Shown one piece after another: positions 34,649 to 54,533 of a stretch of 64,000 nucleotides of DNA. Position 1 is the stretch's first letter, and each line of letters starts with the position of its first letter. Source of the stretch: Palaemon carinicauda (lineage: Eukaryota > Arthropoda > Malacostraca > Decapoda > Palaemonidae); assembly GCF_036898095.1 (NCBI RefSeq), contig NC_090729.1, positions 71,493,797 to 71,557,796 of the forward strand, given 5' to 3'. The notes below the pieces were generated by a model. It saw only the letters and a program-made list of their open reading frames with translations, made no database searches and was not told where the DNA came from. Position numbers and translations under genes: made by a program.

Positions 34649-37145
34649 CCCATTTGCTCTTAAGAACTGGAAACCAGGCACTTATAGTCCCTGAAGGCAC
34701 TACATGAAACACACTCGGGGTTAATGTCAATCCATGCAGTATAGGGGTCAACAGTACAGTACCTAAGGACTTAGGTCCTGTTTGCCCTAAACCCTTCAGA
34801 CCAATGGTATAAGGTACCATCTGTAGCTGATGATCATGCACTACACTCAATGACAGGAGGTTGACCTCGGCTCCGGAGTCAATAAGAGCTTCCAACACTC
34901 CTGATGGAAACTCAGACATGGTCACTGGGACATCTATGAGTGCTACAGGAGCCAACTGCGCCAGGTTAACCCTACAAAAAGTTTTCAATACAGCCTCAGT
35001 TCCTGATTCCTCCTTCGAGGAGTCAGTTGAAGAAACTTTGGACAGTGTCGAGGAGAGGTTATTACTGGCCAGTCCTGAGAGTCATTGGGTGTGCATTGAC
35101 TTTTTAAGGTTGAGGCGTAACCTTGGAAATCGAGATTTCCAAGACTGCCACCGGAATACCACTCGCACCCTGCACCAATGTAGCCCCATCTTCCGCACTG
35201 AAGGTCTGGTGTTTAACACCCCATGATACTCCTCGGTTCTCAACATCCTGGGCTTTCAATTCTTGCTCTTCTTCTTAATGATCCAGGAAGAAGCACTGCA
35301 CCCTCTCCCACTTCGGTTCTTCCTGCTACTGGTTGAACTAGAGTAGGACGATGGGTCGGAGAAGTGTTCACCGGCGCTGCTCTCCCCCTAGGAGTAGTCT
35401 GGACAGAGGTGGTTTCCCTCCCAAGGCTGTGGGCAGCAGCCTGTCTTCTGGATAGGTGATAAGTGCATGGAGGGCACTTGTTGACCACAATGCACGAGCT
35501 GGTGGTTGGCCAAGCCACAGCGTAGGCACAGGTTGAGGGTCTGCGACACTTGTCCATAAGGTGCCCTGGTCTCTTGCACCAAATACAGTACCTCCTCTGG
35601 AACTGAGAAGACCTATGGTGGCAGGTGCACTTCCACAGGTGCAGGCTTGGGGACAGGTCGAGGAGGAGTGCGTTGATAGCCTTGGTCAGGTGAACGGTTG
35701 GGGGCAGCCATGATAACCCTGTTGGCATACGAACCGTGCTATGACTGCCCCATCTGACTAACGGCCAAGTCCTCTACCATCTAGCTTCGCTGACGGAATG
35801 ACTCGTTGAGAACTTTCCACAGATGCAGAGACTGCTCCAGACAATTTGCATCTTTGCTTGGAATTGTTTTGAGGAGTTTTTGTCTGAGCTCTCTCCAGTC
35901 GAAGCTACACCGAGGATATGCTGACCTGTACAAGGGGGCCAACCGCAGCGCATAGATCTTCAGCAGCTCACCCTCTCCACAGGTGGCACTGCTGAAACTG
36001 GCTTTTCTCCCTGCATAACGTCTCAATCGGGCTTCTCGGCACCAGTCAAGGAGGGGTTCCTTCATTTTTGGGTATGAGATCTCGGACACCCCCTATTGCT
36101 GAAAAACTCTGTTTTTTTCCCCCCTCAAATACCTTCCTAGCTCAGTGGTCTACAGACCAAAGCTTCCAGCAGTATACTTATTGGCACAGTAGGCCTCAAA
36201 ATCCCTCAGGAATTGGGCAAAACTTTGGCCAGTTTCTAGCTGTAAAATTCCAGTCTTGGGGCTCTTCTTGTAATCAAGGGCCCTGAGCAGGTCAGTCAGA
36301 CGGTGGTCTAACTGGAGGGACTGGATATGGTCATTGGAGACATTGTTGGCTGAGCTGAAAATGGGACAGGAGCTGGAAGTGTCACCAGAAGTCTTTCTAC
36401 CAAAATCTTCACTGGTAGACTACTGTGACCAGATCATTTCAGGTATGGCTGGTCTGATACTGTCCTTGGCCTGGCGTTTATGCTTGGGGACGTCCCCTGT
36501 CTTGGCATGAACTGCCTCTGCCGTAGCTGCCGAAGCCTTATCCGGTCTTCCGGATATTGTTTGGTCAACTAAGATCTGCTCCCCTAGTCCACTTGCTGAA
36601 GTCCCTGGTGGTCTGAAAGGCTTGATTGATGGAACAGGCAAGGAGGCAAGAGTCCACTCCAAGCAAGAGACTTCTATAAGCCTGGTACAAGGGGGAGTAC
36701 CGGTGAGAACCCTGGAGGGAGCTGGAAACCTCCAATCACTGACCCCTCTCCAGTTACAGGAATAGCCAGACCACTTAGTCAAGCTATGGACATAAAAGGG
36801 GCACTGGTGGTCACTGTGGTCGTAGCCCCAGTGGCCACGTGGCAGGTTGGTAACGACTCTGTTCTTTAGCTCTGCAATATGGAGTGGCAAGGACCTCACC
36901 CAAGTTGCCAGGTCACTGACTATCGAGACGAGACCCTCCACATTTTAACTAAGGCTCTTCTTAGCCTTTCGGCCCTTGGTCGATGACGATGCAATATCTA
37001 AAGGGTAGACGTTTCCCGGGTTTTGGCTCCAAAAGTTATGTAGTAGTTTGCAGGCTGCGTCCATATGTACAGTAGTATGCAGACTGCCTAGTGTCCGAAT
37101 GCCGACCACACCCTAACTTTTCACTACATAAAAATTCGGTGGAAT
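34649..37145 (-). pseudogene. Gypsy-1: degraded LTR retroelement (gag and protease)
   Basis: Minus strand, from right to left: a short LTR-like end with GGTCGGCATTCGGACACTAG (near 37100), a putative primer-binding site (near 37013-37031), gag N-terminus (36941 on: LVSIVSDLATWVRSLPL), matrix/capsid part (36089-35781: FSSATCGEGELLKIYALRLA), CCHC knuckles (CIWCKRPGHLMDKC and, in another frame, CLRCGLANHQLVHC), and a retropepsin (34988 on: LEALIDSGAEVNLLS, with D-S-G active site). It ends abruptly in the protease-pol region, with no reverse transcriptase. Several frameshifts separate the pieces. It is homologous throughout to Gypsy-2 at 49.7 kb. Confidence 0.85.
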
Positions 37146-37384
37146 ACCCAGATCTCTGGGAAAAAAAAGTAAACAATTTAAGAAAGAACTGGGCACTGGT
37201 CACCACCCCTTGATTTCATACTGGGCAAGGGGACCCGGCTATGACCACTGAACTTCCCATTATCTTTTTTTGTCTTGTGTGCTGAGAAAAAGGTAGTATG
37301 ATAACCGATTTAATTCTGGAGAAAATCAACACTATATGTAGTACAATAAATAGGTTGAATCTCTTAAAAGGTTTTAGAAAAGAA
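37146..37384. other. Unassigned spacer
   Basis: Between the Gypsy-1 end and the satellite. No repeat unit, LTR or gene was recognised. Confidence 0.4.
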
Positions 37385-45042
<7,658 letters not shown>

Positions 45043-46047
45043 GGATCTTGTCAAGATTAGCGAACAGCTGATGAGTAATTAAAAAAGTCCAAGCATTTCA
45101 ATTGCTACTTAAAGCTTCTATTTACTTGTTAAACCTTTTTCTATTCACTTAATCAGCTAGTTAAATTTTTTCTTACTTACTTAAATTTACTCAAATCCTT
45201 CAAAAATGGTTTTCATGTATATAACATAAAAGAAAAACTAATTTAGATATTCGGATATCCATTATCCCTCAAAATGGATAGGTCTACATTCACGGAGGTT
45301 GTGAAACCATTAGTTGGGAATTAAATGTTACCCATGATTGACTGAATGAAGAACAAATTAATTATTCGACCGGAATTAAAATGTGAATCAAGTGGCATAT
45401 TTATGAACTGGATAAAGTGCTGGGCCTCTGTAGACGGTTATATATGGAAGTGCCAGGTAAAAGATTGTTCACGGTATAAACGAAACTCACCAATAAGGAA
45501 GGACTAATTAAAAAGTAAAATTGCAGCTGTGGATTCATGTCATATATTGTTTTTGCAATGGAATGCGGGAACAGGAAACTTCTCGTATTGTAAATATGTC
45601 TCGGCAGATCATAGTGGATTTTTACAGTTCATTTAGAGAGGTATGTACGAGACATTTTGACCTTAATCCTATAAAACTTGGTGGGCCTGGGATAATAGTT
45701 CAGGTTGATGAATCGTGCTTTCCACATAAACCTAAAGACCATCAAGGACGATCCCCTACGCGCCAAGTCTGGGTTTTTGGGGCCATGAGACATTTCTATC
45801 AATAATAGATAAAGTAGTGAGACATGGATCAACTATTCACAACGATGAATGGCGAGCCTATAGAAATATAGCTAATAATCAAAACTGCCAGTACAGAACC
45901 ATGAACCACGTTATTCTTGACGTGAGGTTAATTGGGTTCTTTATTCTTTACAAGTGGAAAATTGGGTTCGTTATTCTTTACATGTAGAAAATGGGGTTCC
46001 TTAATCTTGACATGGAAATGTTGGGTTCGCTAATCTTGACAAGATCC
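45043..46047 (+). mobile_element. Merlin-type DNA transposon (1,005 bp)
   Basis: Perfect 23-bp terminal inverted repeats (45043-45065, beginning GGATCTTGTCAAGATTAGCG; complement at 46025-46047) are flanked by the 8-bp direct duplication TATATATG (45035-45042, 46048-46055). Merlin elements, related to bacterial IS1016/ISXO2, make 8-9 bp duplications. Four subterminal repeats of about 30 bp (TTGGGTTC..TATTCTT-ACA type) lie at about 45930-46047. The internal gene is decayed. Confidence 0.9.
45320..45810 (+). pseudogene. Merlin (ISXO2-like) transposase remnant
   Basis: Frames shift, but the family features are visible: a zinc-ribbon-like start (DGYIWKCQVKDC), RQIIVDFYSSFREVC, then GGPGIIVQVDESCFPHKPKD and VWVFGAMRH (45521-45805). 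VQVDES supplies the first catalytic Asp of the DDE/DDD domain. The downstream catalytic part is missing, so the gene cannot be active. The 1-kb element retains only part of a usual transposase of 250-300 residues. Confidence 0.82.
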
Positions 46048-46053
46048 TATATA

Positions 46054-47980
46054 TGTATTATAGCCACGAAAGGAAAAATAAAAAAAACTTAATTGGAGTA
46101 AGTACTTTCATCCACTCAGGACATTATCAAACTCAGCAATGAGAATACATATACAAAAACATCGTATTTATACTGGAGAAGGGGATCCAACAGCTGTCAG
46201 TTTCTTAATAATTCCGTAGAAGTCAGATTTTAGATAAAAGGATAATACTGGATTAACGGAAAACAGACCTGGGCTTAGATTCAAATTTCTTCCTTGAGTA
46301 CAGGAGATTAAAAATGATTCAACAATATTCCTTTGGAAATAGTCATGAACAAGGAATGCTATATATTACATTATTATCATTTCCAGAACTATTCTTAATT
46401 AACATGTTTTTTAATGTACAATTATATTTAAACACTACAGCAATGTCTAGTTTTTTCAAAAGGGGTATAACATCTAAAAAACAAACATGAAATGGCAAAC
46501 AAAGCATATTATTAATTGCTTAGCCTTATTCATACATTTTTCTAAGAAATATTTAGGATAACAAAGATCTGTTGCAATTTTTTCTATTTTAGTGAACTCC
46601 TCCTCAATGTAATCTGGGCTACAAATTCTCAATGCCCTAAGGTACATGAAGGAAAAAACTGAATGCTTAATATTTTTAGAGTGACCGGAGTAAAAATGTA
46701 CATATGAAAAATTATTTGTAGGCTTTCTATATATGGAAAACTTAAAATTCATCTGTTTCTCTAACTATTAAAACGTCTAAAAATGGGATACGGTTATTTT
46801 CTTCATTTTCTATAGTGAATTTTATTGATGGTACTAATGAATTAATGATTGAAACAAAGCCCTCAAGATTAAAATTTTCTTCTAAAATACCTAGAACATC
46901 ATCAGCAAATCGATACCACACAATTTGGGAAGACCACACTGAAGGGATTAATCTAGATTAAAAAAATTCCATATATATGTTGGATAGGGGACAAAGGATT
47001 ACCCATAGCCATACCAAAAACCTCTTCATAGAAATCTCCATTAAAACTAAATTTACACTTTTTAATGCACAAACAAATGAGCTCAATAATAGTATGGGTT
47101 GATAAAGGTAAATCCTAAGCATCTAAAATACCCGACAGGATATCCAATAAGTCATCAACCGGTACTTAGGTAAACAATGAAGTTACATCAAAATTTACTA
47201 ATCTATGTCTAGACATAAGGTTAACTTTTTGTAATTTTTCGCAAAGATCAACAGAAATTTTTATATGAGAGGTTGAAATAGATCCTAAGATCGGGGAAAG
47301 TAATTTGACTAAATATTTGGATAATTTATAGTTAATAGAACCTGTAGTACTGATAATTGGTCTGATTGGATATCCTGTTTTATGGGTTTTAATTAAACCA
47401 TATAAATAAGGCAAAGACGGACCAGTAGAGATAAAGGCATTAATTAAGGATTTTTCTTGTTTTAAGATAGATTTTAATTTTTTTATTAAAATCTTTGATG
47501 ACATCGTCTAAGGGAATTAACTCTTAATTTTATGTAAGTAGAAACATCAGATAAAAGTACATAAATCTTTTCTAAATAAGTGGTTTTGTTCATAATAACT
47601 AATACATTAGCTTTGTCTGCTTTTGTAATATGTAATTCACAGTCATTTTTCAACAATTTTAAGGCTGTTAAAAACCGTTTAGGGAAATTGCAGGTGTTTG
47701 CATATCCCATCACCGAATAAATAAGCCCTTTAGCAATGTCTATTATTACACTGGGGAATTTTCTTAGTTTTGTCCAATTTTACAAAGGCAGAGGCAATAT
47801 CTACATTATTAGGTTTTTTATTTACTGCGAATGATAAACCATACCCCAAAGCCTTTTTTACTTAACTTGATACAGGTTTATCAGACAAATTTATAACACA
47901 ATTTTCTTGAAAATTCTTGTTCCAATCACTAGCCTGTATTAGTCTATTCAATTCATTTTTCCTTTCGTGGCTATAATACA
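46054..47980 (-). mobile_element. Penelope-like element with inverted ends
   Basis: A 26-bp perfect inverted repeat (TGTATTATAGCCACGAAAGG and six more bases, 46054-46079 and 47955-47980) brackets a Penelope-type reverse transcriptase on the minus strand. The left repeat overlaps the Merlin target duplication by two bases, so Merlin landed at its very edge. The outer flanks are (TG)n(TA)n on the left and (CA)n(TA)n on the right. Confidence 0.85.
46270..47940 (-). pseudogene. Penelope-like reverse transcriptase, GIY-YIG deleted
   Basis: Minus strand: NLSDKPVSS start, HITKADKANVLVIMNKTTYL, LYGLIKTHKTGYPIRPIIST followed by TGSINYKLSKYLVKLL, LVNFDVTSLFT (first catalytic Asp), WYRFADDVLGIL (RFADD box), IKFTIENEENNRIPFLDVL and SIYRKPTN. 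These are hallmark blocks of Penelope-like elements. After VVFKYN and NVIYSIPCS the expected GIY-YIG endonuclease is absent, and the text goes straight to QRNIVESFLI and LNLSPGLFSVNP, the region normally following it. Several frameshifts and stops are present. It is inactive. Confidence 0.87.
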
Positions 47981-48013
47981 TTTTATATTCATCACGTGTC
48001 AGCTTTTGTGATT

Positions 48014-48556
<543 letters not shown>

Positions 48557-48639
<83 letters not shown>
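48557..48639. repeat. (TA)n microsatellite
   Basis: Pure TA following the foldback element, then direct return to satellite sequence (GGAGCTGCAACAACTG). Confidence 0.95.
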
Positions 48640-48643
<4 letters not shown>

Positions 48644-49725
48644 GCTGCAACAACTGTTGTTCACAGCATGAGCTTCCATTTGTAACAACTGGTGTTCACA
48701 ACATGAGCTTGCAACTGCAACAACAGGAGCTTGCAACTGCAATAAGCTTTTAACATATGTGCAACTGCAATAACTGAAGCTCGAAACATGAGGTTGCAAC
48801 TGCAACTAGAGATCGTAACATGAGGTTGCAAATGCAACAGTAAAGTTTGCAAAATGAGCTTGCAACTGCAGAAACGAGAACTCATAACATGAGCTTTTTA
48901 CTGGAGTTCTTAACAAAAAGAGTTTGCAACTGCAACACCTGGAGCTGGTAACTGCAAAAACCGGAGCTTGCAACATGACCTTACAACTGGTGTTCACAAC
49001 CTGATCTTGCAAATGCAACAAATGGACCTTGCAAGATGAGCTTTGAAACATGAGCTTGCAACTGCAATAACTTTAGATTTAAATGTAAAGAACTTGTAAC
49101 TGCAAAAACCAAAGTCTGTAAAATGCATGCAACTGCAACTGGAGCTTGCAACAGGAGCTTGCTATGAGCTTAGAACTGCAACAACTGGTGTTCACAACGA
49201 GCTTGCAACTGCAACAACTGGAGATCTCAACATGAGCTCACAACTGCATCAATTGGAACTCGCAACAAGAGTTTGCAACTGCAACAACTGGAACTTGCAA
49301 CAATAGCTCGGAACTGCAATAACTAGTTCGCAACATGAGCTTGCAACTGCAAGAACTTGAGATTGAAACCTATAGAGCTTGCAATTATAACTGGATACTA
49401 TGACAGTGTGCAACTACAAAAAATGTAGTTTGTAACATGAGGATGCAACTGCAACAACTAGTTCACAACTTGAGATTTCAACTGCAAAAACTGGCATTCG
49501 CAAAATGAGCTTGCAACTGCAAAATCTGGAACTCATAACATGGACTTTTTACTGCAAACACTGGACCTTGTAACTGCAACAACTGGAGCTCGCAACATGA
49601 GCTAGCAACTGCGACAACTGAAGCTCGCAACATGAGCTTGCACCTGCAACAACTGGAGCTCGCAATGAGCTTGTAGCTGCAACAGCTGGAGATTTAAACA
49701 TGAAGAGCTTATAATTGCGTTGTAT
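48640..49725. repeat. Satellite continuation, 35/38-bp unit
   Basis: About 30 further degenerate units (GCTTGCAACTGCAACAACTG core), in the same orientation as the main array. They show that the 44.6-48.6 kb block is inserted or expanded within one array. It ends at the left border of Gypsy-2. Confidence 0.95.
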
Positions 49726-49859
49726 ATCTTTTGTGTAATGAATGTTGGGGTGTGGCCGGCATTCGGACACTAGGCAGTTCGGGTGTTACCTCTGGCCACA
49801 GTCCGCAAATTACTACATAATTTTTGGTGCCCAGACCCGGGAAACACCAACCTTTAGGT

Positions 49860-51749
49860 ATGGTATCGTCATCAAGTAAGTGCCGAAAGGCTAAGAAGAG
49901 CCTGAGCCGGGAGAGTCTGGTCAAGATTGTGAGTGACCTGGCAACTCGGGTCAAGTCCCTGACACTTCAAGTGGCACCCCTGAAGAACGTTGAGCCGTCA
50001 CCAACGTGCCACGTTGCCACTGGGGTCACAACCACAGTGACCACCAGTGCTCCTTCTACGTCCCCAGCTTGGCCAAATATCAATGTCCTGTCAATCCAAG
50101 TAACTGGAGCAGAGCCAGTGATGGGAAGTCTCCAGCCCCCTCCAGGGTTCACACCATTATTCCCCCCTGTACTAGGCTTCTGTGAGTCTCCCGCTCCGAG
50201 TGGCATGGTTGCTTCTTCCCCTGTTCCGGCAACTAACCCCGTTAGTCCGCTAGAGACTGTAGTCAGTAGACTAGGGGTGCAGTTCCTGGACAACCCGGCC
50301 GAAGCCAGTAGGCCAAAAAAGGCTCCAGCAGCTATTGCTGAGGCAGTTCTTCCCCAGATAGGGGCTATTCCATAGCGGAGATGCCAGGCCAAGGAAAAGG
50401 CCAGACCAGCATTACGTGCAACTGTGACTATGTCCCAGGAGTCAACCAGTGACGATTCTAGTAGCGAGACTTCTGGTGACACTTCCAGCTCCTGTCTCAG
50501 TGTCAGCTCAGACAACGAAGTCTCCACCGACCATGTCCAGTCCCTCCAGACAGAACACAGTCTGTCTGATCTGCTCAAGGTCCTCGACTCCAGGAGGAAC
50601 CCCAAGCCTGGAATCTTCCAGCTGGAAACTAGCCAGAGTTTTGCCAGATTCCCGAGGGATTTTGAGGCCTACTGCACGAGTAAATATACCACAGGAAGGT
50701 CTGGCCGGTGGACCGTTGATCTCGGGAGATTTCTAAAGGGAGAAATCAAGGAAGCGTTCTTGTCCATAGGGGGTCCTGAGATCTCATACCTCGACATGAA
50801 GGAACGCCTCCTCGACTGGTGAAGAGAAACCCGAGAGAGGCGTGATGCAGGTAGGAGGGCCCGGTTCAGCAGTGCCACCTGTGGCGAGGGCGAACTGCTG
50901 AAGATATACGCCGTCCAGTTGGCCTCCCTGCACAGGTCGGCCTATCCTCACCGTAGTTTGGACCAGAGGGAGCTTAGGCGGAAGCTCCTAAAAACTGTTC
51001 TGAGCAGAGCTGCGAGCTGGCTGGAACAGTCTCTGGCCACCACAGATGTCTCCGCTGGCCATCAGGCCACCTTGCAGGATGTTCTACACCTGTTGAGTGT
51101 TCTCGATGAGGCAACCCGTCAGCAAAGCCAGAAGGCAGAGGATTTGGCCATCAGTCGTGTGGGACAGTCATGGCATGGCTCATATGCCGACAGGGTTGCC
51201 ATGGCTGCCCCAAGCCGTTCACCTGGACATGACAGAGTGTATTGACACACTCCACCTCGACCTGTCCCTAAACCTGCACCTGTGGAAGTGCACCTGCCAT
51301 CATCACGCACCCCGGATAGGTCTCCTCAATTCCAGAGGAGGTACTGTGCATGGTGCCGAAAATCAGGGCCCTTTATGGATGAGTGTCACAGATGCCTCAA
51401 CCTGTGCCTACGCTGTGGTTCGTTTAACCACCATGTGGCACAATGTGGACGACAGGCACCGCCTATAAGCAGATTGCCTGTCCAGAAGACAGCTAATGCC
51501 CGCATCCCTGGGAGGGAGACCATCTCTGTCCAGACTCCTTCAAGGTGGAGAGCAGTACTGGTGAGTGCTACTCCGACCCCGTCATCCTATTCTGGATCGA
51601 CCAGTAGCCGGGAGACCCAAAGTGGGAGCGAGTCCAGTGATCCTTTTTGGACTGTGGAGACGAAGAAGAAGAAGAGCAAAAGAGCAAAACCCAGGAAGTC
51701 AAGAACTGAGGAGTATCATAGGGCTTTAAACACCAGCCTTTCGATGTAG
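49860..51749 (+). pseudogene. Gypsy-2 gag (3 in-frame stops)
   Basis: From ATG 49860 to TAG 51747-51749 a single frame of 629 codons is preserved except for stops at 50373 (TAG), 50820 (TGA) and 51243 (TGA). The N-terminus is basic (SSSSKCRKAKKSLS), then a Pro/Thr-rich stretch and a Ser/Asp-rich segment (about 50424-50520). A capsid-like part follows (FPRDFEAYCTSKYTTGRSGR; FSSATCGEGELLKIYAVQLA), then zinc knuckles: a modified CAWCRKSGPFMDEC and a canonical CLRCGSFNHHVAQC. A Lys-rich tail (ETKKKKSKRAKPRKS) ends it. The product would package element RNA. The next gene overlaps it in the -1 frame. Confidence 0.85.
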
Positions 51750-52285
51750 AAAATGGGGCTACATCAAAGGAGGGTGTGAGTGTTAGGGTGCGTGCTCCTA
51801 GTATTCCAGCGGCAGCCTCGGAAATCTCGATTTCCAAGGTTACCCCTCCCCCTGAAAAGGTCATTGCATCTCCAATGGCTATTTCAGGATTGGCCAGTGA
51901 TAACCTGTCCTCGACACGGTCCAGAGCTTCTCCAAGTGACTCCTCCAGGGAGGAAGCAGGAACTGAGGCTGTATTGAAAACCCTTCGTAGGGTTAACCTG
52001 GCGCAGTTGGCTCCTGTACCACTCATGGTTGTCCCAGTGACTATGTCTGATTTTCCATCGGGAGCGTTGGATGCTCTCATAGACTCCGGAGCTGAGGTCA
52101 ACCTCCTGTCATTGAGAGTATTACAGGATTACCAGCTGCAGATGGTACCCAACACCATTGGTTTGAAGGGTTTAGGGCAAACAGGACCTAAGTCCTTAGG
52201 TACTGTACTGTTGACCCCCTATACTGCATGGAATGACATTCGCCCGAAGTGTGTTCCATGTAGTACTTTCAAGAACTATGGCTGA
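51719..52285 (+). pseudogene. Gypsy-2 pol, aspartic protease
   Basis: Open in the -1 frame relative to gag from the overlap. After an acidic/Ser-rich lead (SSREEAGTEAVLKTLRRVNL) comes a retropepsin: VVPVTMSDFPSGALDALIDS, with active-site D-S-G in LIDSGAEVNLLS, and TIGLKGLGQTGPKSLGTVLL. The frame ends at 52285 after a frameshift near the end of the domain. Downstream pieces to 52760 (ITVNFPKGL-type; SSEETAKIKKGDLLGKAF) are broken pol sequence in other frames. The protease would cut the gag-pol polyprotein; this copy is inactive. Confidence 0.8.
51725..51770 (+). promoter_or_regulatory. Putative -1 ribosomal frameshift signal (gag/pol)
   Basis: In gag phase the bases read GCT TTA AAC, giving the slippery heptamer T TTA AAC at 51725-51731. 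A 5-nt spacer (51732-51736) is followed by a stem: CCTTT plus GATGTAG (51737-51749, one bulged C) pairs exactly with CTACATC plus AAAGG (51759-51770) around the loop AAAATGGGG. The gag stop TAG lies in the 5' arm. Slipping back one base leads into the protease frame. Confidence 0.7.
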
Positions 52286-52773
52286 TCACGAAGTGCTTGG
52301 TTACCAGTTCTTGAGAGCAAATGGGGTGATAGTTGGCGGAGCCCGAAATCGGCTGAGCGTTGGCAGTACTCCCCAAGAGCCTCTTTGGGAGTATTAAGTC
52401 CCGATACGTGGAGCCTGTTGTCAGCAAGTACTTTACGCACTTAAGGTCCACGCAGCTGATTCAATGAGGATTGCCAGTATTGAGCCAGTACTTGTTCCAG
52501 TTACTGTAAACTTTCCTAAGGGACTTGACACCTCTTTTAGGTGCCCTGCTTGTCCGACCAACTGTTGGCCGGAAATGTATTATGATGTCAAGGAAAGTTA
52601 CAGCAATCCCTGGCATCCTCGAACTGAAAGATGGAAAAGCCTCAGTTTTAATCAAGGGTTCATCTGAAGAAACTGCCAAGATCAAAAAGGGTGATCTCTT
52701 GGGAAAGGCGTTCACCTTGGCAATGGTGGATGCTCTTCTATCCGGCCTGATAGCATGACTCCTGAACCGAGCG

Positions 52774-54306
52774 TATTATTATTATCATTAATACTAGCCA
52801 AGCTACACCCTAGTTGGAAAAGCAAGATGCTATATGCCCAAGGGCTTCAATAGGGAAAAATAGCCCAGTTCGGAAAGGAAATAAGGAAATAAATAAATGA
52901 TGAGAACAAGTTAACAATAAATTATTCTAAAACAGTAACAATGTCAAAACAGATATGTCCTATATAAACTATTAACGTCAAAAACAGATATGTCATGTAT
53001 AAACTATAAAAAGACTCATGTCAGCCTGGTCAACATAAAAATGTTTGCTCCAACTTTGAATTTTTGAAGTTCTACTGATTCAACTACCCAATTAGGAAGA
53101 TCATTCCACAACTTGGTAACATCTGGAATAAAATTTCTAGAATACTGTGTAGTATTGAGCCTCATGATGGAGAAGGCCTGGCTATTAGAATTAACTGCCT
53201 GCCTAGTATTACGAACAGGATAGAATTGTCCAGGGAGATCTGAATGTAAAGGATGGTCAGAGTTATGAAAAATCTTATGCAACATGCATAGTGAACTAAT
53301 TGAACGACGGTGCCAAAGATTAATATCTAGATCAGGGATAAGAAATTTGATAGACCGTAAGTTTCTGTCCAACAATTAAGAAGAGAATCAGCAACTGAAC
53401 ACCAGACAGGAGAACAGTACTCAAAACAAGGTAGAATGAAAGAATAAAACACTTCTTCAGAATAGATTGATCATTGAAAATCTTAAAAGACTTTCTCAAT
53501 AAGTAAATTTTTTGTGCAATTGAAGAAGACACAGACCTAATGTGTTTCTCAAAAGTAAATTTTCTGTCGGGAATCACACCAAAAATTTTAAGAGAGTCAT
53601 ACAATTTTAAAGAAACATTATCAATACTGAGATCCGGATGTTTGGGAGCCACCATCCTTGACCTACTTACAATCATACTTTGAGTTTTGTTAGGATTCAA
53701 CTTCATACCCAACAATTTGCACCATGCACTAATTTTAGCTAAATCTCTATTAAGGGATTCACCAACCCCAGATCTACACTCAGGGGATGGAATTGATACA
53801 AAGAGAGTAGCATCATCTGCATATGCAACAAGCTTGTTTTCTAGGCCAAACCACCTGTCATGTGTATATAGTATGAAAAGTAATGGGCTAAGAACACTAC
53901 CCTGTGGAACACCGGATATCACATTCCTATACTCACTATGGTGCCCATCAACAACAACTCTTTGAGATCTATTACTTAAAAAATCAATAATGCTAAGAAA
54001 CGACCCACCCACTCCCAACTGTTTCAGTTTGAAAACAAGGGCCTCATGATTAACACGGTCAAAGGCAGCACTAAAATCAAGACCAATCATACGAACTTCC
54101 TGACCACAATCAAGGGATTTCTGTACAGCATTGGAGATTGTAAGAAGGGCATCACATGCCCCAAGGTCTTTATGTAAACCAAATTGCAAAATAGGGAATA
54201 GATGATTACCTTCAGCAAACCTATAAAGACGTTTTGCCAGGAGACACTCAAAAACTTTAGATAATAACGGAGTTATGAAAATTGGGCGGTAATCAGTGGG
54301 ATTTGA
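52774..54306 (-). mobile_element. LINE-D, 3' part with (TAA)n tail
   Basis: The minus-strand element ends here in a (TAA)n tail (52774-52790 on +). The 3' UTR carries the block CCCTAGTTGGAAAAGCAAGA shared with the 7.7 kb and 15.1 kb elements. The 5' side is cut at 54306 by LINE-E and continues at 60901. Confidence 0.9.
53016..54300 (-). pseudogene. LINE-D reverse transcriptase, C-terminal part
   Basis: Minus strand from the LINE-E junction: NPTDYRPIFITPLLSKVFE, FPILQFGLHKDLGACDALL, IGLDFSAAFDRVNHEALVFK, ISGVPQGSVLSPLLFILYTH, LVAYADDATLFVSIPSPE (YADD catalytic box), MKLNPNKTQSMIVSRSR, then after a frameshift near 53370 the thumb-like end with NLWHRRSISSLCMLHKIFHN and FIPDVTKLWNDLPNWVV. No RNase H domain follows. 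I-or-Jockey-superfamily placement is tentative. Few lesions, but inactive because of the LINE-E insertion. Confidence 0.87.
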
Positions 54307-54533
54307 ATTGAATTGAATTGAATATGGGATTTAGGCATTAAGCCAAGCACTGGGGCATCAAAGGCCATTCAGCGCTATATAACGAAAATCATTCAATCAT
54401 ATCTGTACACTCACACCATTTAGTATCATTTTAACCTTTAATACAAATCGTAACACTTTCATACAATAAAATCTAGATGTGAAATAAATAGGTATTAAAA
54501 GGGTAAAATAAATAAATAAATTAATAAAATCAA

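Larger units (their letters stand above)
49743..52773 (+). mobile_element. Gypsy-2: LTR retroelement, left part
   Basis: Starts with an LTR-like end (TGTTGGGGTGTGG at 49743 to ACTACA ending 49817, only about 75 bp, so either a very short or a truncated LTR). A putative primer-binding site TGGTGCCCAGACCCGGGA (49825-49841) comes next, then gag and protease. It is interrupted near 52774 by the (TAA)n tail of LINE-D. The polymerase reappears at 63.3 kb. Sequence and order match Gypsy-1. Confidence 0.8.

Noticed and set aside
34649..37145. Endogenous virus rather than retrotransposon
   Set aside because: Only gag and protease are visible, with no envelope-like reading frame. Ty3/Gypsy retrotransposon is the simpler reading.
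49743..49817. Complete Gypsy LTR
   Set aside because: Only about 75 bp matches Gypsy-1 before the putative primer-binding site. No 3' LTR is in the window to confirm its length.
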